Shown here piece after piece: positions 15,662-26,633 of a DNA stretch of 64,000 bases; position 1 is the first letter of the stretch; every line of letters starts with the position of its first letter. This DNA is from CADCTP01 sp963849885 (GTDB taxonomy: Bacteria > Actinomycetota > Actinomycetes > Mycobacteriales > CADCTP01): positions 62,001 to 126,000 of the forward strand of contig CAWKIV010000013.1 of the NCBI GenBank assembly GCA_963849885.1, written 5' to 3'. The position numbers and the translations under genes were made by a program. The notes beneath the pieces were generated by a model. The model was not told the DNA's origin and did no database searches. It worked only from the letters and a program-made list of their open reading frames with translations.

Positions 15662-16762
15662 GACAGGCGGGTGACCGCGGCGGCGACGCGCTCGTCGGTG
15701 GCGGTCAGCGCGACCCGCACGTGCCGGCCGCCGGACGGGCCGTAGAACGACCCCGGCGCGACCAGGATGCCGAGCCCGGCCAGCCGGTCCACCGACGCCC
15801 AGCAGTCCTCGCCGGCGGTCGCCCACAGGTAGAGCCCGGCCTCGGAGTGCTCGACCGCGAAGCCGGCGGCCTCGAGCGCGGGGCGCAGCACCGCGCGGCG
15901 GGCCGCGTACCGGTCGCGCTGCTCGGCCACGTGCCCGTCGTCGCCGTACGCCACCGTGGCCGCGGCCAGCACCGGCGCCGGCACGATCAGCCCGGCGTGC
16001 TTGCGCACCGCCAGCAGCCCGGCCACCAGCCGCGGGTCGCCGGCCACGAAGCCGGCCCGGTAGCCGGCCAGGTTGGACCGCTTGGACAGCGAGTGCACCG
16101 CCAGCACCCCGGTCGGCTCCGGCCCGCACACGTCCGGGTGCAGCACGGACACCGGCTCGGCGTCCCAGCCGAAGTCGAGGTAGCACTCGTCGCTGGCCAC
16201 CACCGCGCCGCGCTCGCGGGCCCAGTCGACCACCTTGCGCAGGTGGGCGGCGGGCAGCACCCGGCCGGTCGGGTTGGCCGGGGAGTTGACCCAGACCAGC
16301 CGCACCGGGCCGGGTCCGGCCGCGACCAGCCCGTCGGCGCGGACCGGCTCGGCGCCGGCGATCCGGACCCCCACCTCGTACGTCGGGTAGGCCACCTCGG
16401 GCAGCACCACCCGGTCGCCCGGGCCGAGGCCGAGCAGCAGCGGCAGCAGCCCGACCAGCTCCTTGGAGCCGATCGTGGGCAGCACCGCGGCCGGATCGAG
16501 CCCGGCCACCCCGTGCCGGCGGGCCAGCCAGCCGGCCGCCGCCGCCCGGAACCGCGGGCGTGCCGGCGGTGAGCGGGTAGCCGGGGGCGTCCGCGGCGGC
16601 GGCCAGCGCCTCCCGGAGCAGCGCCGGGGTGGGGTCGACCGGGGTGCCCATGGACAGGTCGACCAGCCCGCCGGGGTGCCCGGCGGCCCGCGCCTTGTGC
16701 GGCGCCAGCGTGTCCCAGGGGAAGTCCGGCAGCCGGTCGGCCCGGCCCGCGTCCCGGGTCAG
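15658..16762 (-). CDS. dapC: Succinyldiaminopimelate aminotransferase, apparent +1 frameshift
   Basis: Fold-type I PLP aminotransferase completing the lysine/DAP set with dapD and dapE. The N-terminal part (LPDFPWDTLAPHKARAAG, VDLSMGTPVDPTPALL, GYPLTAGTP) is in one frame. From RFRAAAAGWLARRHGVAGLD on it is in another, carrying SKELVGLLPLLLGLGPGD, WVNSPANPTGRVLP, SDECYLDFG and the PLP-lysine motif VHSLSKRSNLAGYRAGF. The span of 1105 bases holds one base too many. Deleting a C of the GGG/CCC run at 16556-16558 restores the expected sequence. No ATG/GTG/TTG fits the N-terminus; the frame could start at a CTG overlapping the fdxA stop (CTGA). Because the gene is normally essential for lysine supply, a sequencing error is the simplest reading. 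Confidence 0.85.
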
Positions 16763-17085
16763 TGCTCGTTCACCTGCGGGGGCAGCGCGGCCACCAGCGG
16801 GTGGTCCTTGTCGATCTTGCCGACCTTCGCGGCGCCACCCGGCGAGCCCAGGTCGTCGAAGAAGTCGACGTTGGCCTGGTAGTAGTCCTTCCACTTCTCC
16901 GGGGTGTCGTCCTCGTAGAAGATCGCCTCGACCGGGCAGACCGGCTCGCAGGCACCGCAGTCGACGCACTCGTCGGGGTGGATGTAGAGCATCCGCTTGC
17001 CCTCGTAGATGCAGTCGACCGGGCACTCCTCGATGCACGCCTTGTCGAGCAGGTCCACACAGGGCTCGGCGATAACGTACGTCAC
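16759..17085 (-). CDS. fdxA: 7Fe-type ferredoxin
   Basis: 108-residue soluble electron carrier. The cluster-binding Cys pattern is CVDLLDKACIEECPVDCI for the 3Fe-4S and second cluster and CVDCGACEPVCPVEAI for the [4Fe-4S], typical of actinobacterial FdxA/FdxC proteins. The C-terminal extension (WKDYYQANVDFFDDLG) is also characteristic. The GTG at 17085 has an AGAGAGGA-like ribosome site about nine bases upstream. It overlaps dapC; the fdxC-dapC pair is found together in M. tuberculosis (Rv1177-Rv1178). Confidence 0.95.
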   Translation of the reverse strand: MTYVIAEPCVDLLDKACIEECPVDCIYEGKRMLYIHPDECVDCGACEPVCPVEAIFYEDDTPEKWKDYYQANVDFFDDLGSPGGAAKVGKIDKDHPLVAALPPQVNEH

Positions 17086-17127
17086 GGGGGCGGTCCTCTC
17101 TCGCTGGTCTTCTCTAGTATGCCGCGC
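17086..17127. promoter_or_regulatory. Divergent fdxA / GNAT promoters sharing one -10 region
   Basis: TAGTAT on the plus strand (17115-17120) is seven bases before a GTG at 17128, fitting a leaderless start for the acetyltransferase gene. Read on the other strand, the overlapping CATACT (17121-17116) is a good -10 for fdxA, giving a leader of about 20 bases that carries the fdxA ribosome site. No convincing -35 boxes were seen. Confidence 0.5.
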
Positions 17128-18111
17128 GTGGCGGCGGACGAACTCGTGGGGCGGAAGGTGGTGGTCCGCCGGATCACGGGCGGTGCCGGCTCAGGTCCCG
17201 ACGGGCCCGAAGCCCGGCTCCGCTACACCGACGTGGTCGGGATCCTGGTCCGGGAGAGTCCGGCCACGCTGTCGGTGCGGCGCCGAAACAAGAGCTTAGT
17301 GGACATTCCGCGGTCCGAGGTGCAGGTGGTCAAGGCGGTTCCGGCGGCCCCGCTCGACGTGCTCGCGCTGGAGGAGGTGGCCGCGAAGGGCTGGCCGGCG
17401 CCGGACCACCGGTGGCTGGGCCGGTGGCTGCTGCGCGCCGCCGAGGGCTACACCGGCCGGGCCAACTCGGTGCTCCCGCTGGGCGACCCGGGCCGCCCGC
17501 TGGACGCGGCGCTGGCCGAGGTCGAGGCCTGGTACGGCGAGCGCGGGCTGCCCGCCCGGGTGGTGGTCCCGACGCCGGCCCGGGAGGCGCTGGACGCGGC
17601 CCTGGCCGAGCGGGGCTGGACCGCGTACAACCCGACCCAGGTGCTCACCGCGGACGTGGAGACGACCCTGGCCCGGCTCGCGGCCCGCGCCGACCTGCCG
17701 CCGGTGGCGGTGGAGGCGACGCTCGGCGACGACTGGATCGGCGCTTACCACTACCGCGGCGGCGGGCCGTTGCCGCAGGTCGGACGGGCCATCATGACCG
17801 GCGCGGCGGCCCCGGGCTTCGCCGTGGTGCGGTCCGGCGACGGCGTGCTGGCGGTCGCCCGGGCGTCCGTGGACGACGGCTGGGTGGGCGTCACCGCGGT
17901 CGAGGTCGACCCGGCGCACCGCCGCCGCGGGCTGGCCTCGCACGTGATGCGGGAGCTGCTGCGGTGGGCGGCCGGGCTCGGCGCGCACAGCGCCTACCTC
18001 CAGGTGGCCGAGGAGAACGGGCCGGCGCTGGCGCTCTACGACCGGCTCGGCTTCGCCCCGCACCACCGCTACCGCTACCGGATCGCGCCGGGCCGGCCGC
18101 CGGCCGGCTGA
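17128..18111 (+). CDS. GNAT-family N-acetyltransferase with N-terminal SH3-like domain
   Basis: About 327 residues. The N-terminal 70 (LVGRKVVVRRITGG, RYTDVVGILVRESPATLSV) form a small beta-domain. The C-terminal GNAT domain has the acetyl-CoA loop VEVDPAHRRRGLASHVMREL and ENGPALALYDRLGF. The layout recalls the Rv0428c-type GNAT family; the acceptor is unknown. The start is uncertain: an ATG at 17119 is three codons upstream, but the TAGTAT hexamer overlapping it makes GTG 17128 with a leaderless mRNA more likely. Confidence 0.8.
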   Translation: MAADELVGRKVVVRRITGGAGSGPDGPEARLRYTDVVGILVRESPATLSVRRRNKSLVDIPRSEVQVVKAVPAAPLDVLALEEVAAKGWPAPDHRWLGRWLLRAAEGYTGRANSVLPLGDPGRPLDAALAEVEAWYGERGLPARVVVPTPAREALDAALAERGWTAYNPTQVLTADVETTLARLAARADLPPVAVEATLGDDWIGAYHYRGGGPLPQVGRAIMTGAAAPGFAVVRSGDGVLAVARASVDDGWVGVTAVEVDPAHRRRGLASHVMRELLRWAAGLGAHSAYLQVAEENGPALALYDRLGFAPHHRYRYRIAPGRPPAG

Positions 18112-18133
18112 CCGCACCGCCGGCCGGCTGGCC

Positions 18134-18895
18134 TCAGGCGAACGGGCCCAGCTCCACCCCGGCCGCGACCAGCCCGTCCCGGACCGCGCGGGCCAGCGCC
18201 GCCGCCCCCGGGGTGTCGCCGTGCAGGCACATCGAGCGGGCGTCCAGTCGCAACAAGCTGCCATCGGCCGCGACCACCTCGCCGGTGGCCATCCGGACCG
18301 CCCGGATGGCAACCTCGGCAGGGTCGGTGAGCACCGCGCCGGGCTCGCCGCGGGGCAGCAGGCCGCCGTCCGGCGTGTAGCCGCGGTCGGCGAAGCACTC
18401 CCCCACCCCGGTCAGGCCGGCGTCCCGGACCACGGCCAGCCCGGGCGAGCCGGCCAGCAGCAGCACCGGCAGCGCCGGGTCGTACCGGCGCACCGCCTCG
18501 GCCAGCGCGCCCGCGGTGACCGGGTCGCGGGCCACCCGGTGGTAGAGCGCGCCGTGCGGCTTGACGTACCGGACCTCGGTGCCGGCCGCCCGGGCGAGCC
18601 CGGCCAGCGCGCCGACCTGGTAGAGCACGTCCGCGGTCACGTCGTCCGGGGCCAGGTCCATCTCCCGCCGGCCGAAGCCGACCAGGTCCGGGTACGACAC
18701 CTGGGCGCCGACCACGACCCCGCGGGCCGCCGCCGCGGTCACGGTGCGCAGCAGCGTGCGCGGGTCGCCGGCGTGGAAGCCGCAGGCCACGTTCGCGCTG
18801 GTGACCACGTCGAGGACGGCCTCGTCGTCGCCGAGCGTCCAGGCGCCGTACGACTCGCCGACGTCGGCGTTGAGGTCGATCACCGGTCTGGCCAC
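18134..18895 (-). CDS. pxpA: 5-oxoprolinase subunit A (LamB/YcsF family)
   Basis: 253-residue LamB/YcsF protein, the subunit of the bacterial three-part 5-oxoprolinase that phosphorylates and opens pyroglutamate. Motifs: DLNADVGESYGAW at the start, TSANVACGFHAGDP, VGAQVSYPDLVGFGRREM, VRYVKPHGALYHRVARD, CFADRGYTPDGGLLPRG and the C-terminal CLHGDTPGA. All are intact. The usual partners pxpB and pxpC are not adjacent. The GTG start follows directly on the TAG of the upstream small gene with no gap. Confidence 0.93.
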   Translation of the reverse strand: MARPVIDLNADVGESYGAWTLGDDEAVLDVVTSANVACGFHAGDPRTLLRTVTAAAARGVVVGAQVSYPDLVGFGRREMDLAPDDVTADVLYQVGALAGLARAAGTEVRYVKPHGALYHRVARDPVTAGALAEAVRRYDPALPVLLLAGSPGLAVVRDAGLTGVGECFADRGYTPDGGLLPRGEPGAVLTDPAEVAIRAVRMATGEVVAADGSLLRLDARSMCLHGDTPGAAALARAVRDGLVAAGVELGPFA

Positions 18896-19201
18896 CTAGT
18901 CCCCGGCAGCTCGCCGGGCCCGGCGCACGCCGTCGGTGTAGTCGTCCAGGCGGCTGCGCACGTCGTCGGCGGAGCGCGCCGCCGTCGCCGGCTCGTCCGA
19001 CCCGCTGAACGCGCCGGGCACCAGGTGCGCGGCCGGCACCCGCCGCGGCAGCCCGGCCCGGGTGCTGGTCGGGCTGGGCGCGGACAGCCGCTCGGCCACC
19101 CGCGCGGCCTCCTCGACCGGGGTGCCCGGGCGGGCCGGCTCGGGAGGACGGGCCGGGTCGCCGGAGCGAGCCGCACTGCCCGAACGCGCCCTCTTCGCCA
19201 C
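18896..19201 (-). CDS. Unknown small protein resembling a histidine-kinase tail
   Basis: 101 residues, Arg/Ala/Pro-rich. The segment GLPRRVPAAHLVPGAF followed by DDVRSRLDDYTDGVRRARR looks like the C-terminal tail of many actinobacterial sensor kinases (GLPRRV...L.P). No kinase or membrane domain is present. The GTG at 19201 has GGGAGG seven bases upstream, so this is a genuine start and not the stub of a longer gene. It stops immediately before pxpA and probably shares its mRNA. Function unknown. Confidence 0.6.
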   Translation of the reverse strand: MAKRARSGSAARSGDPARPPEPARPGTPVEEAARVAERLSAPSPTSTRAGLPRRVPAAHLVPGAFSGSDEPATAARSADDVRSRLDDYTDGVRRARRAAGD

Positions 19202-19264
19202 CTGATTGCCTCCCGTCTGCCCACCACTCGCCGTGACCACCCTGCCGGGTGCGAACGCCGGATT

Positions 19265-19312
19265 GGCGTGGACACGCCGTATTGATCACCTACCCGGCGT
19301 ACCAGTGATCAA
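19265..19312. repeat. Two dyads upstream of the small gene/pxpA unit
   Basis: GGCGTG/CACGCC with a two-base centre at 19265-19278, and TTGATCAC/GTGATCAA (19282-19289 and 19305-19312) with a 15-base centre. They lie 64-111 bases upstream of the GTG at 19201, and the right-hand one includes A/T-rich half-sites unusual for this genome. They may form an operator for the pxpA unit. Confidence 0.45.
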
Positions 19313-19328
19313 CACGTGACGGACGGTC

Positions 19329-19365
19329 GCCGGGGTGGGTCACCGGTGCGGCGACCCACCCCGGC
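19329..19365 (-). terminator. Strong hairpin after the M14 carboxypeptidase gene
   Basis: A perfect 13-bp stem (GCCGGGGTGGGTC at 19329-19341 against 19353-19365) with an 11-base loop, 21 bases past the stop codon of the carboxypeptidase gene on the minus strand. No T-run follows. Confidence 0.65.
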
Positions 19366-19386
19366 AGACGTCCGAGGGCGGGCAGT

Positions 19387-21060
19387 CTAGAGGGTGATGC
19401 TCCAGCTGTTGATGTAGCCCGTGTCGGTGCGGTAGACGTCCCGGACCTGGAGGCGCCAGGTGCCGTTCTTCGCCTCGGTGGACAGGTTGGTCGTGTAGGT
19501 GGTGATCACGTTGTCGGCCGAGTCGGAGGACGACGAGTTCTTCAGCCGGTAGCTGCTGCCGTCCGGGGCGATCAGGTCGACGACCAGGTCACCGCGGTAG
19601 GTGTGCCGGATGTCGACCGCGACCGGGGTGGCCGCGGAGGCGTTGCCGGACAGCCCGGAGACGGTGATCGGGGAGCTCACCGCGACGTTGGTGTCGGGGA
19701 TGGCGACGTCGGTGTTGTTGGTGAAGGTCTGCCCGACCGGCGGCGGGGTGCCGTCGCAGGTCTGGCCGATCACCTCGTACACGCAGTCGGAGGCGTTCAG
19801 CAGCTGGATGACCGCGGCCCGGTTGCGGGACGTCTGCGTCGCGATCACCTCGTCCGGCGGGTAGAAGCCGCCGCCGCCGGCGCTGGAGGGGTACATCTCG
19901 AAGGTGTAGCTGAAGATCTTGTGCACCCCCCAGAGCCAGTCGTTGATGTCACCGTCGGTGATGTAGAGGTCGCTGGCCTGCTCCGGGGTGTAGCCGTTGG
20001 TGGCGGCCATGCTCTGCCCCAGCGTCCGGAACGCGGCCTCGTCGGTCGCGGTCAGCCCGGGGGCGGTGTTGTTGTACGTGTAGCCGTACGGCCAGAGCAC
20101 CAGCTGCGAGTAGGTGTGGAAGTCGATGTTCGTCTTGATCTGCTGGACCCCGCCGACGACCCGGCTGGTGACGAAGTCGCGCACCCGCTGGGTCTCCGGC
20201 GCGGAGAACGCGGACGGCCCGCGGTAGGTCTCCGACGAGGTGCTGCCGGACGAGCCGCCGCAGCAGCCCCACTGGTAGCCCCAGTTGCGGTTGAGGTCGG
20301 TGCCGACGGCGCTGGAGCCGGAGTTGGGCTGCCGGTTCTTCCGCCAGGACCGGTACGACCCGGTGGCGATGTCGTACTCGGAGCCGTCCGGGTTCATCGA
20401 GACCACGACCCAGACCTCGCGGGTGTCGACCAGGGTGCGGATCGTCGCGTCGGTGGCGTACTTCGAGGTCAGCTCGGTGATGATGTAGAGGCACATCTCC
20501 GGGGTCAGGTGCTCCCGGGCGTGCTGCTGGCAGGTGAAGAGGACCTCGGGCTCGTTCTCGTCGGTGGCCACGTTGTCGCTGATCTTCACCGTGGTCAGCT
20601 GCCGGCCCTCGTACGAGGCGCCGATGCTCTGCCGGCGGATCAGCGCCGGGTACGCCGCGATGGTCGAGTCGACCACGGCGTTCTGCTCGGCGTAGTTGTG
20701 GTAGCCGCTGTCGGCCGACGGGAAGTCGTTGGTCACCGGGCCGCTCGGGGTGCCGGAGCCGGCCGGCGGCAGCGCGGTGACGGTGTAGCCGAGCTTGCGC
20801 AGCGCGGCGACCTCGGCCGGGGTGGCGGTGACGAACAGCGCCCCGTGCTCGGCGCCGTCGATGGCGGCGCCGGTGCTCGCCACCTCGCTGCGCTGGATGA
20901 CGTTGCGCACGCCGTCGACCTGGTAGGCCGCCGACGCCGGCGCGGCGGCCGGGGCGGACGTGGGCGGGGCGGGACTGGCCTGCGCCGGCAACGTCACGAC
21001 CGCGAGCGCCGCGATGGCGCCGACGGTCAGTGCGGAGCGCAGCCCGGGTAACCGTGACAT
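19387..21060 (-). CDS. Secreted M14 zinc carboxypeptidase with C-terminal P-domain
   Basis: 557 residues. A signal peptide (LTVGAIAALAVVTLPAQASP) leads into a short propeptide-like region and the M14 catalytic domain (about 120-430). Zinc ligands are visible: His and Glu of QQHAREHLTPEM and the later His of NIDFHTYSQLVLWPYG; the catalytic Glu lies in YTFEMYPSS. VSMNPDGSEYD and DLNRNWGYQWGCC are substrate-site landmarks. From about 450 a proprotein-convertase P-type beta domain follows (HTYRGDLVVDLIAPDGSSY, NGTWRLQVRDVYRTDTG). It would trim peptides outside the cell. Monocistronic, with its own terminator. Confidence 0.94.
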   Translation of the reverse strand: MSRLPGLRSALTVGAIAALAVVTLPAQASPAPPTSAPAAAPASAAYQVDGVRNVIQRSEVASTGAAIDGAEHGALFVTATPAEVAALRKLGYTVTALPPAGSGTPSGPVTNDFPSADSGYHNYAEQNAVVDSTIAAYPALIRRQSIGASYEGRQLTTVKISDNVATDENEPEVLFTCQQHAREHLTPEMCLYIITELTSKYATDATIRTLVDTREVWVVVSMNPDGSEYDIATGSYRSWRKNRQPNSGSSAVGTDLNRNWGYQWGCCGGSSGSTSSETYRGPSAFSAPETQRVRDFVTSRVVGGVQQIKTNIDFHTYSQLVLWPYGYTYNNTAPGLTATDEAAFRTLGQSMAATNGYTPEQASDLYITDGDINDWLWGVHKIFSYTFEMYPSSAGGGGFYPPDEVIATQTSRNRAAVIQLLNASDCVYEVIGQTCDGTPPPVGQTFTNNTDVAIPDTNVAVSSPITVSGLSGNASAATPVAVDIRHTYRGDLVVDLIAPDGSSYRLKNSSSSDSADNVITTYTTNLSTEAKNGTWRLQVRDVYRTDTGYINSWSITL

Positions 21061-21179
21061 GGGGCCTCCTCGGCCGCCCGGCGGACCTGGTGGGCACGCC
21101 GGACAGCGGGCAACTGTGTGTGTCCGAACCAACCGTCTCCGTGATGCCGCGTCAATCGCCCGAGAGAGTTGAGTAGGGG

Positions 21180-24467
<3,288 letters not shown>

Positions 24468-24547
24468 GGGGCCCCATCCTGGTCCGCCGCCGCGGCCGGC
24501 ACGAGCCGGGCACGCCGGAGGTCACCCGACCGGAGGTCCGGGTCCGG

Positions 24548-25120
24548 TCAGGAACCGCCGAAACGGGTGTAGCGGCCGCGGTGCCAGGCCAGCGGCGCCA
24601 GGTCCGGCCGCGGGGTGGCCAGGGCCAGCACCTCGCCGATCACCACGGTGTGGTCGCCGCCCGGGTGGGTGGCCCAGGTCCGGCACTCGATGATGGACAG
24701 CGCGCTGTCCACCAGCAGCGCCCCGGTGTGCTCGCCGCGGTGGTGCGGCACCGTGGCCAGCGCCTCGGCGGTGCTGTGCCCGCGCCGGGCCAGCCGGCGG
24801 GACAGCGGCTCGGCCTCCTCGGGCAGCACCGAGACCGCCCACAGCCCGGAGGCGAGCAGCGCGCCGTGCAGCCGGGAGGCGTGCTCCACGCAGACCAGCA
24901 GCAGCAGCGGCTCCAGCGACACCGAGGTCACGCTGTTGGCGGTCATGCCGTGGTCGACGCCGTCCGGCGCCCGGGTGGTCAGCAGCGTCACCCCGGTCGG
25001 GAAGAGGCCCATCGCGTCCCGGAACCGGCGCTGCCCCAGCTCGTCCGCCTCCGGTGCCAGCGGGGTGACCGGCACCGCGGATCCGAACACCGGCTCCGAC
25101 CGCCGTGCCGCGCTCTCCAC
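24548..25120 (-). CDS. Flavin reductase-like, FMN-binding split-barrel protein
   Basis: About 190 residues of the flavin_reduct family. Signatures: FRDAMGLFPTGVTLLTTRAP, MTANSVTSVSLEPLLLLVCV and the C-terminal THPGGDHTVVIGEVLAL then PLAWHRGRYTRFG. Such proteins bind FMN/FAD and supply reduced flavin to a monooxygenase or act alone; no partner oxygenase is adjacent. The GTG at 25120 is preferred: TAAACT lies seven bases before it, overlapping the TAA stop of the upstream gene, so this gene seems to have its own leaderless promoter. A TTG nine codons earlier is an alternative. Confidence 0.85.
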   Translation of the reverse strand: MESAARRSEPVFGSAVPVTPLAPEADELGQRRFRDAMGLFPTGVTLLTTRAPDGVDHGMTANSVTSVSLEPLLLLVCVEHASRLHGALLASGLWAVSVLPEEAEPLSRRLARRGHSTAEALATVPHHRGEHTGALLVDSALSIIECRTWATHPGGDHTVVIGEVLALATPRPDLAPLAWHRGRYTRFGGS

Positions 25121-25130
25121 GTCCCGAAGT

Positions 25131-25664
25131 TTACCCTCCGGCGACAATTGTCGGGTTCCGGCGACGTGTCACGGTCGTTGCCGCCCCGTACGCGCCGGCG
25201 ACCGAGCCGCCGAAGAGGAAGACCAGCCCGGTCACCGTGCCGGGGACCACCACGTCGCCCTCCGGGCGCGGCGCCGCCAGCACCAGCACCACGGCCAGCC
25301 ACAGCACCGGCGGCAGCACGCCGAGCAGCGGCCAGCCGGTCAGCCCGCCGGCCAGCCGGGCCAGCACCACGTTGAGGACGATCGCCAGCGGCACGCAGAC
25401 CGGCAGCGGCACGGGGCCGATCCGCAACGGCACCAGGAAGCACTCCAGCACGGCCAGCGCGACGGCGGCGACCAGCACCAGCACGCCCCAGCCGATCCGC
25501 GCCACCAGCGCCTCCGGCCCGCCGCCCGCGACCCGGGCCGCCGGCTCGGCGCCGGCCCGGCCAGGGTCGGCGTCCGGGCCCGCGACCGGGCCGGCGTCGG
25601 CGCCCGGGCCGGGCCGGGCCGGGGCCGGCCGGGGGCCGGCGCTGAACTCGGGCGACACCGTCAC
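25131..25664 (-). CDS. DUF6113-like membrane protein next to mshB
   Basis: 177 residues. An N-terminal Pro/Ala/Gly/Asp-rich disordered tail of about 55 residues is followed by four to five hydrophobic helices (WGVLVLVAAVALAVLECFLV, VCVPLAIVLNVVLARL, LLGVLPPVLWLAVVLVLAA, VPGTVTGLVFLFGGSVAGAYG). It starts one base inside the mshB stop (TAGTG), so the two are coupled. Small integral membrane proteins of this kind commonly follow mshB in actinomycetes. Function unknown. Confidence 0.75.
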   Translation of the reverse strand: MTVSPEFSAGPRPAPARPGPGADAGPVAGPDADPGRAGAEPAARVAGGGPEALVARIGWGVLVLVAAVALAVLECFLVPLRIGPVPLPVCVPLAIVLNVVLARLAGGLTGWPLLGVLPPVLWLAVVLVLAAPRPEGDVVVPGTVTGLVFLFGGSVAGAYGAATTVTRRRNPTIVAGG

Positions 25665-26557
25665 TAGGTCAGCCCGGCGAAGAGGTCGGTCTCCCGCCCG
25701 TCCGGGCCGTCCGCCGGACCCGGCCGGCCGCGCACCAGCCGGAAGTACTCGACGCCGAACGCCTCCTCGCCCACCTTCTCGGCCAGCGAGAAGAACGGCC
25801 CGTCGGCGCTGATCTGGCTGGCGTGCGCCCGCATCGCGGCCAGCTTCGCCGGCAGGTAGTCCCGGCCGTCGATGCCCGCGGTGACCAGCTCGTCGTCCAG
25901 CACGAAGGGCAGGTCGTCGACGCTGTCGGTGCCGAAGAAGCCGCTCTCCCCCGCCTCGATCATCAGCTCGATGCCGCGCTTGAGCGCCGAGCGCGGCACC
26001 GCGGTCCAGTAGACCTTGGCCACCGGCCACGGCTCGCCGGCCTCCGGCGCGAACGCCGGGTCGGCCGCCGCGTCCACCGCCGCCATCGCGACCCGGTGCG
26101 CCTGGATGTGGTCCGGGTGCCCGTAGCCGCCGTTCTCGTCGTAGGTGACGAGCACCTGCGGGCGGACCTCCCGGACGATCGCGACCAGCTCCCGGGTCGC
26201 CTCGTCGAGGTCGGCCCGCCAGAAGGCGCGGGGCGCGTCATTTTCCGGCAGGCCCATCATGCCGCTGTCCCGCCACCGCCCGGGCCCGCCGAGGAACCGG
26301 TGGTCGGTGACCCCGAGCGCGCGCATCGCCTCGGTCAGCTCGTGGATCCGGTAGCCGCCGAGCTGGTCGGCCTCGGCCTTGGCCAGCCCGGCCAGCGCCG
26401 GCACCAGCACCTCGCCCTCCTCGCCGAGCGTGCAGGTGACCAGCGTGACCTGAGCACCCTCGGCCGCGTACCGCGCCATCACCGCGCCGGTGCCGATGGT
26501 CTCGTCGTCCGGGTGGGCGTGCACGAGCAGCATCCGGCGGGCGGGGACAGCAGACAT
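25664..26557 (-). CDS. mshB: GlcNAc-Ins deacetylase of mycothiol synthesis
   Basis: 297-residue PIG-L/LmbE-type zinc deacetylase that removes acetate from GlcNAc-inositol, the second dedicated step of mycothiol synthesis. Zinc and catalytic motifs: LLVHAHPDDETIGTGAVMAR near the N-terminus and ENGGYGHPDHIQAHRVAM in the middle. The C-terminal FGVEYFRLVRG is typical of MshB and separates it from Mca, although Mca-like activity cannot be excluded by sequence alone. The ATG has TAACCT seven bases upstream. Mycothiol is made only by actinobacteria, which fixes the phylum. Confidence 0.93.
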   Translation of the reverse strand: MSAVPARRMLLVHAHPDDETIGTGAVMARYAAEGAQVTLVTCTLGEEGEVLVPALAGLAKAEADQLGGYRIHELTEAMRALGVTDHRFLGGPGRWRDSGMMGLPENDAPRAFWRADLDEATRELVAIVREVRPQVLVTYDENGGYGHPDHIQAHRVAMAAVDAAADPAFAPEAGEPWPVAKVYWTAVPRSALKRGIELMIEAGESGFFGTDSVDDLPFVLDDELVTAGIDGRDYLPAKLAAMRAHASQISADGPFFSLAEKVGEEAFGVEYFRLVRGRPGPADGPDGRETDLFAGLT

Positions 26558-26633
26558 GGCGCCCAGGTTAGTGCCGCGGGCGGGCCGCCACTCGCGGGTC
26601 GGCCAGCCCCACCAGCGGCTCCGCGCCCCGGAT

